This document shows positions 42,543 to 51,038 of a DNA stretch of 60,529 bases, in pieces. Source of the DNA: Reyranella sp. (GTDB lineage Bacteria > Pseudomonadota > Alphaproteobacteria > Reyranellales > Reyranellaceae); assembly GCF_030651995.1 (NCBI RefSeq), contig NZ_JAUSBN010000044.1:1-60529 (forward strand), in the 5' to 3' direction. A model generated the notes under the pieces. The model saw nothing but the letters and a program-made list of their open reading frames with translations, made no database searches and was not told where the DNA came from. The stretch's first letter is position 1. Every line of letters starts with the position of its first letter. Both the position numbers and the translations under genes were made by a program.

Positions 42543-45509
42543 TTAACCGGTCTTGAGCATGCCGGTGTCGAGCCAGTAGCCCTCACGGCGCGGCAGTGTC
42601 TGGAGACGAAGCGTCAGGCGGTCGAGAGCGATGGCGCGGCCGTCGCGGTTGGTCACCTGGCGAAGGCGGAAACGTTCGACGTCGCCCGACTCCTTGTCCT
42701 TGGGCTTCACGCGGGCAAGCGCGATCCTGAACGGAGTCTCGCGCGCATGGCGTTCGGCATATTCCGGCTTGGCGAACTCGAGCGCGTAGAGTCGCGCCGC
42801 CGGCCAGCGCACGAGGTCGAGCTGCCGCGCGCCCAGCCACATGGGCCCGCGGAATTCGAAGGCGACTTCCGGCAGCTCGAACTCGCGATTGTCGAGATCG
42901 ACGTCGCGATAGATGAGGTCTTCCTTCTGCAGGCGGCCGCCGCCGTCGAGCTTGCCGATGAACCGGGCGATGCTCCTGGAGCGCAGCAGGTCGGAGCGGA
43001 AGGAGAAATCCGGAAGCTGCGACTGGGCCAGCGCCGCGATCATCGCGCCGACTGCCACGGTCGTCTTGGGATCCTCGACCCGCAGGCGCGCGTCGCGGAA
43101 CGGATACCAGGCGCCGACGCGGTACTCGTGCAGCGAGATCACCCGTTCCGGCGGCAGCGGCAGCAGTTCCATCACCAGCGAGCGGATGCCGGGCAGGCGC
43201 GAGGGCCGGCCCGACAGCAGCAGCACGTCGCAATCGTAGGCGTGGACGATCTCGGCGAGCGGCGCCAGCACGCGACCCATCTCGGCCCGCACCGTCTTGT
43301 CGAGGCCCGGCAGGTCGACCGGGAAGACGACCTCGCGCAGGTCAAAATTCTGGGCGCCTCGCTTGCGTGCCGCCTCGTTCACGAAGGTCACGACTTCATC
43401 GGACGGCCTGGCGCCACCCGGGAAGAAGGTTTCGTAGGCGCGTGGCTCGGCCGCGACCACGCCCGACGTCGGATCGTAGGTCTCGGCGGCGCGCAGGAAT
43501 TCGAGCGCCAGCGGGTGGGCAATCTGCAAGGCGAACTGCTGGCGCAGGTTGCGCTGGATCACGTCCTCGCCGCCGCGGTCGCCGCCCACCAGCTCGGCCA
43601 TCAGGTCGGCCGGGTTGGCGATGCCCGCGGTGCGCAGGGCCGCCTCGATCGGCGGCAGCACATGGGCCTGCACCACGCGCAACAGGATGTCGTCGCCCGC
43701 GACGTTGAAACCCTCGCGGAACTTCTGCTCCGGAAGCAGCGTCACGGAGGTGCCGGCGCCCTCCAGGCGGTAGGAGTTGATGATCAGGTCAGTCGTGCCG
43801 CCGCCCACGTCGATGCTCGCGATGCTGAGCACATCGTCCGCCGGCTTGCCGCGCGGCTTGCGCGTGATCTGGAAGAAGCGCCGGGCGTCGCCGCCGAAAT
43901 TGCGCGCGACCTCGGTGTAGAGATAGACGAGCTGCGTGCAGCTCGCCTCGTCCCAGTCGGTGAGCACGCGCGGCGCAGGTGCTGCCGGATCGTCCAGTTT
44001 CCAGCCCATCATCATCCAGACGAGATCGCGGGCCGCTTCGGCGCGCTTGCGGAAGATCAGGCGTTCGGCCAGCGGCATGCCGGTCGGCAGGGTGAGCACG
44101 ATGCGGCGCAGGCGGCGCGGCGTCTCGGCATGGGCGCGGCGGCCGCGTTGCTGCGGCGAGTTCATCAGCATCAGCGCCTGCAGCAGCACTTCGGTGAGCA
44201 CGAAGGTCATCACCGAGGAGCGCGAGTAGAGCGGTTCGAACACCGGCAGATGGTCGGCCGAATCGGCATCGGGATCGACCAGATGCAGCGGCTCGCCCTT
44301 CTGGTTCACGAGCTGGGCCATCGGCCCGGCTGCGGCCGGCATCGCCGTCTGGTCCTGGGCGTAGGCCACGTTGAAGCGCCATTCGCGTGTCTGCGGCTCC
44401 TCGTCCCACAGATAGCGCTTGGGACTCGACATGCCGGTATTGCCCTCGGTGCCGCGCCGGCGGGCTGCCAGCCGCGTCGCCTCGGGGCCGACCCGCGTCA
44501 TGGTGGGCCACACGAAGGCATCGGCGCGTCCGCCGAGACGCGACAGGTGGTTCTTGCCGAACCAGGCCTGCGCGAACTCCACGCGCGATTCGAAGGGGCG
44601 CGTATGCACGACCTCGGGATGCGAGAGGTCGCGAAGTGCCAATTCGTAGGAATCGTTCAGGTTGACGCCCAGCTCGCCGGCCGCCTCGATCAGCAGTCCG
44701 CAGGTCCGCGAATTGCCGACGTCGAGCACGAGATCCACTTCGATCGCGCCGCGTCCGGGCCGCTCGGCATCACCCACCAGCTTTACCGGCGGGAAATGAG
44801 CCGCGGCGGCGAGCAGGCCGAGGAAGGCCAGATAGCGCGCCGTGGCTTCCTGCGGCTTCTGCTTGATGTCGTTGTCGATCTCTTCCGCGGTCGCGCGCGG
44901 ATGCAGCTCGCGAAACAGCTCGTCGAGCCACTGCACCATCCAGCCCTGGCGCAGCAGCCAGTGATTGGCGCGCTGCTGCGGCGCCAGCGCGAACAAGGCG
45001 CCGGAGGTCACGTCCTTGGGCGAGGGGGCCAGGTAGGCGCGGCCTTCGGCCTCGGCGATCAGGCCGGTGTCGAAGGCCAGCACCGCGCGGTACCGGTTGC
45101 CCTGCTCGTCGCGATAGCCGGGGCCATAACGCGCCTCGAGATCGACCACGCGCACGCGCGCCCAGTCGGCCGGGCCCTCGCGGAACTGGTTGTTGGGCCG
45201 CACCTGGAGGAACGGCACCGGGACCCACTTGTCGAGGAAGGGCGCGAGCGCGTCCTTCGCGGTGATGACCAGGTTCGGGTCGGCAGCACGACGGCGGCCA
45301 TTCTCGACCACTTCGTACTGGCCGTGGCCCTCGTCGAAATCGAGCTGCACCAGGTCGTCGACCGCGTTCGAGGCGGCGGCGTCGTGGAAGCCCCATTCGC
45401 GCACCTTGAGGCGCACCGGATCGAACCCGAAGTCGAGGAACTGGATGCCGGAGCGGGCAATCAGCGTCGTCGGGCTGGGATAGCTCGGCAGGCGGGCGAG
45501 GTCGCTCAT
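42543..45509 (-). CDS. srfB: Virulence factor SrfB family, actin/Hsp70-fold ATPase-like
   Basis: 988 residues, typical SrfB length. Three elements of the ASKHA nucleotide fold are visible: phosphate-1 VLDVGNSRTCGLL (261-273), phosphate-2 IDVGGGTTDL (566-575), and the adenosine loop LLLSGRPSRLPG (763-774). The first ~250 residues (FLDFGFDPVRLKVREWG onward) form a separate domain. SrfB is found with SrfC in several proteobacteria, but what the complex does is unknown. No signal peptide or TM segment, so it likely acts at the cytoplasmic face of the membrane proteins of this operon. Confidence 0.88.
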   Translation of the reverse strand: MSDLARLPSYPSPTTLIARSGIQFLDFGFDPVRLKVREWGFHDAAASNAVDDLVQLDFDEGHGQYEVVENGRRRAADPNLVITAKDALAPFLDKWVPVPFLQVRPNNQFREGPADWARVRVVDLEARYGPGYRDEQGNRYRAVLAFDTGLIAEAEGRAYLAPSPKDVTSGALFALAPQQRANHWLLRQGWMVQWLDELFRELHPRATAEEIDNDIKQKPQEATARYLAFLGLLAAAAHFPPVKLVGDAERPGRGAIEVDLVLDVGNSRTCGLLIEAAGELGVNLNDSYELALRDLSHPEVVHTRPFESRVEFAQAWFGKNHLSRLGGRADAFVWPTMTRVGPEATRLAARRRGTEGNTGMSSPKRYLWDEEPQTREWRFNVAYAQDQTAMPAAAGPMAQLVNQKGEPLHLVDPDADSADHLPVFEPLYSRSSVMTFVLTEVLLQALMLMNSPQQRGRRAHAETPRRLRRIVLTLPTGMPLAERLIFRKRAEAARDLVWMMMGWKLDDPAAPAPRVLTDWDEASCTQLVYLYTEVARNFGGDARRFFQITRKPRGKPADDVLSIASIDVGGGTTDLIINSYRLEGAGTSVTLLPEQKFREGFNVAGDDILLRVVQAHVLPPIEAALRTAGIANPADLMAELVGGDRGGEDVIQRNLRQQFALQIAHPLALEFLRAAETYDPTSGVVAAEPRAYETFFPGGARPSDEVVTFVNEAARKRGAQNFDLREVVFPVDLPGLDKTVRAEMGRVLAPLAEIVHAYDCDVLLLSGRPSRLPGIRSLVMELLPLPPERVISLHEYRVGAWYPFRDARLRVEDPKTTVAVGAMIAALAQSQLPDFSFRSDLLRSRSIARFIGKLDGGGRLQKEDLIYRDVDLDNREFELPEVAFEFRGPMWLGARQLDLVRWPAARLYALEFAKPEYAERHARETPFRIALARVKPKDKESGDVERFRLRQVTNRDGRAIALDRLTLRLQTLPRREGYWLDTGMLKTG

Positions 45510-45548
45510 GTCAATCCAGTACGGCCATCATCATGTGTATGTAAGGTC

Positions 45549-46985
45549 TCAGCGACCGATCTGCACCTTGTAGCTGCGCGGGTCGCCGGGCTGGCTGCCT
45601 TTGCATTGTGCGGCGCCGTCGGGGCCGATCTCGCAGTTCACGGTATTGCGGGCGTAGGTCTTGCCGTCGCTGCAGCGCGGATTGCTTTTCTCCTCGATCA
45701 CCAGTTTGGTGCCGTCCCAGCGCGCCTCGGCGGGCGCCTCGCAGGTGGCGCCGTTCTTCTGGGTGAAGGACACCTTGCCCTTGCCCTTGTCGTCGAGCGT
45801 GTAGTTCGGACGCAGATCCTTCTCGCCGGTCGCAGTCGCGAGACCGGTGCGCGAGCGCCAGTCGCCTTTCAGGAAGGCGAGGTCCTGCTTCTGCTTGGCC
45901 TCGGGCGGTACGACCATCGGCTTGGGCTCGTCCTTCTTGTTGTTGCCCGCATCGTTCCTGGCCGCGGCGTCCTTGTTTTGTGCGTCGGGCCCCTTCACGT
46001 CGGCGCCCTTGGCACCCGGCTTGTTCGGATCCTTCGTGTCTTGCGCCGGATCGTTTGCGCCGACGCCGAGATCGGGGCCGGCACCACGCTCGATCGGCGG
46101 CCCGCCGACGGAGCCGACGATCACGCCGCCCGGTCCGATGACACCGGCGGCGCAATCGCCGCCGCGGCGTGACAACTCGTCGGTGAGACGGGCCAGTTCG
46201 AGGCGCAATTCCTCATTGTCATGCGCCAGGGTCGCGACGCGAGTCTGCTGCAGTTCCATGGGCTGGCGCACGGCGAACCCCAAGGCGCGTTCGCGCGCTT
46301 CGGCCTCGATGTAGGGCTCGATGCGCGGCAGATAGGGCCGCACCAGCCAGGCGAGCAGCGCCAGGATCAGCATCAGCACGACGCCGAGCAGCAGCCACTG
46401 CCACCACACCGTGCGCGTGGCTGCGACGGCGGCAAGGGCCGGCGCCGAGGCCATCACGGCTTCGGGTCGCGAAACAGGAGGAGCGGCGACGCGCGGCGCA
46501 ACGGCGGGCGGCAGGCTCGGCAGGAACACGCCGGGCAGGGCGGCATCGGCGGTGAAGCCCCAGAAGGTCATCACCGGACGGCCGTCCACGACATACAGCG
46601 TCTCTTCGCCCGGCGCGGTGAGCGCCTGACGCAGCAGGCGTGCGAAGTTGCGTTCGGCGTTGGAGCGTTCCACCCCTTCCATCTGGGTCGCCAGGCCTGC
46701 GATCTCGCCGTGCAGGCGATGCACCCTGTCGAGCATCTCGCGGCGCTCGGCGTCACCAAGATCGCCGAGGCACTTCACGTCGCCGTCGAACGGCGCATAC
46801 CAGTCGATCGTGCGACCGCTCGGCTCGGCTTCGGGGACTGCCAGAAGGTCGGCATGCTCGCGTGACAGGCGGGCGGCGATGGCGGCGCGCAGCTGTCCTG
46901 CGGCGCGCCAGACCGGATCGCCGGCGAGCCCGAGCGCGCGGTAGCGCTGCAGCGGTTCACTGACAAGTAGCGGGCCTGCGGCCAT
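45549..46985 (-). CDS. SrfA-like membrane protein with secreted C-terminal barrel-like domain
   Basis: 478 residues. N-terminal domain with IDWYA at 60-64 and VVDGRPVMTFWGF at 132-144, one TM segment (about 194-215), a coiled coil (VATLAHDNEELRLELARLTD), a long charged Asp/Lys/Pro linker and a C-terminal beta domain (FLKGDWRSRTGLATATGEKD, CEIGPDGAAQCKGSQ) with four Cys. The first 200 residues are collinear with the next upstream gene, and both motifs fall at identical positions. By position this is the SrfA-type partner of SrfB/SrfC; that assignment is inference. Confidence 0.78.
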   Translation of the reverse strand: MAAGPLLVSEPLQRYRALGLAGDPVWRAAGQLRAAIAARLSREHADLLAVPEAEPSGRTIDWYAPFDGDVKCLGDLGDAERREMLDRVHRLHGEIAGLATQMEGVERSNAERNFARLLRQALTAPGEETLYVVDGRPVMTFWGFTADAALPGVFLPSLPPAVAPRVAAPPVSRPEAVMASAPALAAVAATRTVWWQWLLLGVVLMLILALLAWLVRPYLPRIEPYIEAEARERALGFAVRQPMELQQTRVATLAHDNEELRLELARLTDELSRRGGDCAAGVIGPGGVIVGSVGGPPIERGAGPDLGVGANDPAQDTKDPNKPGAKGADVKGPDAQNKDAAARNDAGNNKKDEPKPMVVPPEAKQKQDLAFLKGDWRSRTGLATATGEKDLRPNYTLDDKGKGKVSFTQKNGATCEAPAEARWDGTKLVIEEKSNPRCSDGKTYARNTVNCEIGPDGAAQCKGSQPGDPRSYKVQIGR

Positions 46986-46994
46986 CTCAGCTCC

Positions 46995-48269
46995 TCACCG
47001 TCTGCCCCCACGCGGGCAGGCTATGGCGTAGTTCCAGCGCGTGCCCATGTGTGGACCCGTTACGATCACATCGACGGAATAATCCCCGGCCACCGGATTC
47101 CAGTCGAATCCGAAGCCGCCGCGACCGCTGCGCGGTCCGCCAGTGCCGGCGACCTGGCGGCCACGATACATGACCCTGATGTCGTCGGGCGCCTGGAAGA
47201 GCTGGTAGTTGAGCGCCACGAAGCCCGGCTTGTCGCCGAGATAGTGCTTGTTGTGTGTCACGCCTTCGCCGCCGGAATCGCCCGACCAGTCGCAAGGGAG
47301 CTGGCCCGGCGGTGGCCGATTGACGGGCGGCGCGGATGCCTGCTGTGGCGGCTGCGGTTTGGGGGCCGGCGGAGGCGGCTTCGGCGGCTCGACCTTGGCG
47401 ACGGGCGGCGGGGCCGGTGGTGGCTTGGGCGGCTCGACCGGCTTGCACTGTTCGAGCTTGTCCTTGAGCTCGGCCTGCAGCGAGGCGAGCTCGGCCTTGA
47501 GCTTCTGCTCCTCATCGCCGGCCGATTCGAGCGCCGCCTTCAGCAGCGGCGTCGGGTCGGGTGGGGCTTCGGGCGCCGGCGGCGCCGGCGTCTCGAGCGT
47601 CGCGATGTTCACGGTCGGATCGACCGGCACGCAGGCGCGCAGCAGCCACGAGGTCAGGAGCAGGAGAAGCAGCAGCAGCAGGCCGAACAGCAGGGCGCTG
47701 AACCAGGGTGCCCAGCCGACGATGCGAGTCGCCGGGAGCATTGCGGCCGGTGCGCTCGCAAACACCGCCTCGGGCCGCGCCGCCGCGGGAACCGTCGCCA
47801 GCTGGAACGCCTGCAGGCCTGCCGCGGCGTCGGCTTCGTAACCCCAGGCGACGATCACCGGTTGTCCGTCGACCACGAACACGAAGTCGTCCGAGGGGCG
47901 CGACGTCGAGAGTTCGAGCGAGCGCCCGATCAGTCGCGCCTCTTCGCTGGTCTGCGAGCCCATGAGCTGCGCGCCCAGCGAGCGGATGGACGCGAGGTGA
48001 TCCTCGACGATGCGCAGAACATCCGTGCGTTGGCTCTCATCCAGTTCGCTGAGGCGCTGGACGGTGCCGGTGCGCGCCGCGTACCAGTCGATGCCGTCAC
48101 CCGATTCGCGGAGCTGCGGATCGGCCAGCAGGTCGGCTGGACCGTCGCCCAGGCGACGGCGGATGACGGACAGCAACTGGCCGGCGACCGCATGCAGCGG
48201 TTCGCCCCGTACGCCCAGAGGGCGCACGCCCAAACGCGTCGTCATCAACAAAGTGGGGCGTTCGCCCAT
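46995..48269 (-). CDS. SrfA-like membrane protein, first gene of the srf operon
   Basis: 424 residues. Same N-terminal domain as its downstream paralogue (IDWYA 60-64, VVDGQPVIVAWGY 132-144), TM segment about 189-211, coiled coil (EEQKLKAELASLQAELKDKL), Pro-rich linker (KPPPAPPPVAKVEPPKPPPP) and a different C-terminal domain (CDWSGDSGGEGVTHNKHYLG, FDWNPVAGDYSVDVIVTGPH, NYAIACPRG) resembling a pre-peptidase or beta-sandwich fold. Nine bases before the next gene. Upstream lies a 27-base palindrome that may control the operon. Confidence 0.78.
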   Translation of the reverse strand: MGERPTLLMTTRLGVRPLGVRGEPLHAVAGQLLSVIRRRLGDGPADLLADPQLRESGDGIDWYAARTGTVQRLSELDESQRTDVLRIVEDHLASIRSLGAQLMGSQTSEEARLIGRSLELSTSRPSDDFVFVVDGQPVIVAWGYEADAAAGLQAFQLATVPAAARPEAVFASAPAAMLPATRIVGWAPWFSALLFGLLLLLLLLLTSWLLRACVPVDPTVNIATLETPAPPAPEAPPDPTPLLKAALESAGDEEQKLKAELASLQAELKDKLEQCKPVEPPKPPPAPPPVAKVEPPKPPPPAPKPQPPQQASAPPVNRPPPGQLPCDWSGDSGGEGVTHNKHYLGDKPGFVALNYQLFQAPDDIRVMYRGRQVAGTGGPRSGRGGFGFDWNPVAGDYSVDVIVTGPHMGTRWNYAIACPRGGRR

Positions 48270-48287
48270 GAATGCCTGAGGTCGGAC

Positions 48288-48314
48288 TTATGATGGCTGG
48301 CTGAAGCATCATAA
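48288..48314. promoter_or_regulatory. Inverted repeat in the srf operon leader
   Basis: Perfect 8-bp arms TTATGATG (48288-48295) and CATCATAA (48307-48314) with an 11-base spacer, 18 bases before the first srf start codon. It fits a dimeric repressor site, or a small leader hairpin. The 98-base gap from hmuV holds no other feature, so the srf promoter should lie here if the operon is not read from hmu. Confidence 0.55.
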
Positions 48315-48367
48315 CATCGTTCGAATCCGGCGGGTTTATGTCGGATTGAACACCGAACCGCGGTGAA

Positions 48368-49147
48368 TCAGCCGGGACTGAGGAAGGCCGTTCCGCCGGC
48401 GGCCTCGATTCGCACAATGGGTGTCGCAAACACGGCCGAAAGCCTCTCGGGGTCGAGCGTCTGCCGGGTCGGTCCCAGATTTGTCACACGGCCATCCTCG
48501 ACGATGCCGATGCGATCGGCATAGCGCGCCGCCATGTTGAGGTCGTGCAGCACGGCGAGTACGCCCAACCCCCGATCGACGCGACGCCGGGCGCTGGCGA
48601 GAGCCGCATGCTGGTGCGAGAGGTCGAGGCCGGTGATCGGCTCGTCGAGCAGCAGGAACGGCGTGGCCGCGGGATCGGCGTCGCATTGAGCCAGCACGCG
48701 GGCGAGCTGGACGCGCTGCCGTTCGCCGCCGGACAGAACGGTGTAGGGCCGGTCGGCGAAGGCGAGCGCCTCGGTCTCGGCGAGCGCCGTTTCCGCCACC
48801 GCCTGCATCTGCCGTTCCGACAGGGTGCCGCGAAAGGCCAGCAGCCCCAGCATGGCGATCTGCAGGCCGGTGAAGTCGAAGGCCACGGCCGAATGCTGCG
48901 GCAGCACCGCGCGCCGGCGCGCCAGCTCCAGCTTGCTCCAGTGGGTCAACGGCCGCCCGTCGAGCAGGATCTCGCCCGACGACAGGACCCGATCGCCGGC
49001 GAGCGCGTTCAGCAAGGTGCTTTTGCCGGCGCCGTTCGGTCCGATGATCGCCACGAACTCGCCCGGCGCGACGTCGAGCGAGACATCGCGCAGCAGCGAC
49101 TTGGTGCGCGCCCGCACCTCGATGCCGATGGCTTGCAAGAGTTTCAC
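48368..49147 (-). CDS. hmuV: Haem ABC transporter ATPase HmuV
   Basis: 259 residues. Walker A GPNGAGKSTL at 36-45, signature LSGGERQRVQLARVL, Walker B FLLLDEPITGLDLSHQ, switch VLHDLN. The HmuV/FhuC subclass is indicated by LARRRAVLPQHSAVAFDF. Start overlaps the hmuU stop. Drives haem import across the inner membrane. Confidence 0.94.
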   Translation of the reverse strand: MKLLQAIGIEVRARTKSLLRDVSLDVAPGEFVAIIGPNGAGKSTLLNALAGDRVLSSGEILLDGRPLTHWSKLELARRRAVLPQHSAVAFDFTGLQIAMLGLLAFRGTLSERQMQAVAETALAETEALAFADRPYTVLSGGERQRVQLARVLAQCDADPAATPFLLLDEPITGLDLSHQHAALASARRRVDRGLGVLAVLHDLNMAARYADRIGIVEDGRVTNLGPTRQTLDPERLSAVFATPIVRIEAAGGTAFLSPG

Positions 49148-50178
49148 AGCCCACCCCGCGCGGCGCGACTAGCCAAAAGCCAGAGGAAGAACGGACCGCC
49201 CACCAGGGCCGTGAGCACCCCGATCGGCAGCTCGGCCGGCGAGACCATGGTGCGGGCCAGCGCATCGGCCAGCACGAGGAAGGCGCCCCCGAACAAGGCG
49301 GCCGCCGGCAGCAGGGTACGGTGCGACGGGCCGAGCAGCAGGCGCACGATGTGCGGCGCGATCAGGCCGACGAAGCCCACGATGCCCGAGATTGCCACGC
49401 CGGCTCCGACGGCCAGCGCCACCTGCGCCACGAGCCGCTTCTTCAGCCGCTCGACATCGACGCCGACATGGCCGGCCTCGCGTTCGCCGAGCGCCAGCGC
49501 GTCGAGCAGGTGCGCCGTCGGCAACAGGGTCGGAACGCTGATCAGAAGGATCAGCAAGGCGGGCGCGATGGCGGCCCAGGTGACGGAGCCGAAGCCGCCC
49601 ATTGTCCAGAAGATGAGTGTGCGAAGCTGCTGGTCGTCAGCGACGAAGACCAGCATGCCGATGCCTGCCGACGTAAGTGCGTTGATCGCGATGCCTGCCA
49701 GCAGCAGCGTGCCGACCAAGGTCACGCCCTCGCGCGCGGCGATGCGATACACCACGACCGTGGCCGCGAGCCCTCCGAGGAAGGCCGCGATCGGCAGACA
49801 CCACGGGCGCAGATCCGGCGGCACGACGTGCATCACCTTCTCGCCCAGCACGATCGTCGACACGGCGGCGAGGGCGGCGCCGCTCGACACGCCCAGCAGG
49901 CCGGGATCGGCCAGGGGGTTGCGAAACAGGCTCTGCATCGCGGCCCCTCCGGCCGCGAGCGCGGCGCCGACGGCGAAGGCTGCAAACACGCGCGGCGCGC
50001 GGATCGCATAAAGGACGGCTCCTGTCGTGTCGTCGAGGGGCGTGTTGGACAAGCCGATGGCCGACAGGATCTGGCCGAAGCCCACGGGAAAGGCGCCGAT
50101 GCACAGGCTGGCCACCACGCTCGCCAGGGCGGCGAGGGCGAACAGCGGGATCGGACGACGCAAGGCAAGTGCGGTCAC
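49144..50178 (-). CDS. hmuU: Haem ABC transporter permease HmuU (FecCD family)
   Basis: 344 residues, about ten spans. FecCD motifs: RAPRVFAAFAVGAALAAGGA, MQSLFRNPLADPGLLGVSSG, and GIVGFVGLIAPHIVRLLLGP. Overlaps hmuT at its start and hmuV at its end. Forms the inner-membrane haem channel as a dimer. Confidence 0.95.
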   Translation of the reverse strand: MTALALRRPIPLFALAALASVVASLCIGAFPVGFGQILSAIGLSNTPLDDTTGAVLYAIRAPRVFAAFAVGAALAAGGAAMQSLFRNPLADPGLLGVSSGAALAAVSTIVLGEKVMHVVPPDLRPWCLPIAAFLGGLAATVVVYRIAAREGVTLVGTLLLAGIAINALTSAGIGMLVFVADDQQLRTLIFWTMGGFGSVTWAAIAPALLILLISVPTLLPTAHLLDALALGEREAGHVGVDVERLKKRLVAQVALAVGAGVAISGIVGFVGLIAPHIVRLLLGPSHRTLLPAAALFGGAFLVLADALARTMVSPAELPIGVLTALVGGPFFLWLLASRAARGGL

Positions 50179-51038
50179 GGCGCGCGGGCGAGGTCTGGAT
50201 GCAGAGCCATGGCCAGTTCCCGGGCCGCTTCCGGCGTGCGCGGGCCGAACCCCAGCAGGAGCAGCGTATCGAACTCGATGATCCTGCCGGCCTTGCCGGC
50301 CGGCGTGCGGTTGAGTGCCGGCTGGTCGAGGATCGCCTGCTTGCCGCCCATCGCCTCGACGGTCTGGCGCGTCACCAGGACGAAGTCGGCCCGCGACGTG
50401 ATGACAGACTCGGGCGTCAGCGGCCGGTAGCCGGAATAGCCATCGACGGCGTTGATGCCGCCCGCGAGCTTGATGATGCCGGCGGCGGCGGTGTCACGGC
50501 CGGCGGCCTGCGGCGCCCCGCCGGTCATCGACAGCAGGAACAGCACGCGCGGACGACTGCTCGACTTCGCGAGCGTCGCCGCCAGTGACGTCATGGCCTC
50601 GCGGCCTTTGGCGATCACCGCGTCGGCCTCGGCGACCTTGCCCGTCACCTTGCCGATGGCGGCGATCTTGGTGATCACGCTGTCATAGTCGTAAAGGTCG
50701 GGCAGGATCATGATCTCGATGCCGGTGGCCTTGAGCTGGTCGAGCGCGCCCGCCGGACCGGCCGCCGTGGTTGCGATGATCAGGGTCGGCTTCAGCGACA
50801 GCACGCCCTCGGCCGACAGGGCACGCATGTAGCCGACCTGCGGCAGCTTCCGCGCGGCCTCGGGGTACATGCTGGTCGTGTCGACGCCGACCAGCATCTT
50901 CTCGGCGCCCAGTGCGTAGATGATCTCGGTGATGGAGCTGCCGACCGACACGATGCGGGGCGGCTGCTGCGCATTGGCCGGGAAGGCAGCGGCGGCCGCC
51001 GCGGCGAGTCCCAGGCCGAGGGCGGTACGGCGCTTCAT
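50175..51038 (-). CDS. hmuT: Haem ABC transporter substrate-binding protein HmuT
   Basis: 287 residues from ATG 51038 overlapping the hmuS stop (ATGA). Signal peptide MKRRTALGLGLAAAAAAAFP ending ANA-Q, then the cluster A-2 fold: RIVSVGSSITEIIYALGAEK, YMRALSAEGVLSLKPTLIIA, and the conserved Tyr region near VGVDTTSMYP. Binds haem in the periplasm for HmuUV. Confidence 0.93.
   Translation of the reverse strand: MKRRTALGLGLAAAAAAAFPANAQQPPRIVSVGSSITEIIYALGAEKMLVGVDTTSMYPEAARKLPQVGYMRALSAEGVLSLKPTLIIATTAAGPAGALDQLKATGIEIMILPDLYDYDSVITKIAAIGKVTGKVAEADAVIAKGREAMTSLAATLAKSSSRPRVLFLLSMTGGAPQAAGRDTAAAGIIKLAGGINAVDGYSGYRPLTPESVITSRADFVLVTRQTVEAMGGKQAILDQPALNRTPAGKAGRIIEFDTLLLLGFGPRTPEAARELAMALHPDLARAP

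Noticed and set aside
39645..46172. Very long open frame (2175 codons) opposite srfB and srfC
   Set aside because: It is an antisense shadow of well-supported genes in high-GC DNA; its composition (Gly/Arg/His/Asp-rich, few aromatic or hydrophobic segments) and lack of any domain are typical of such frames.
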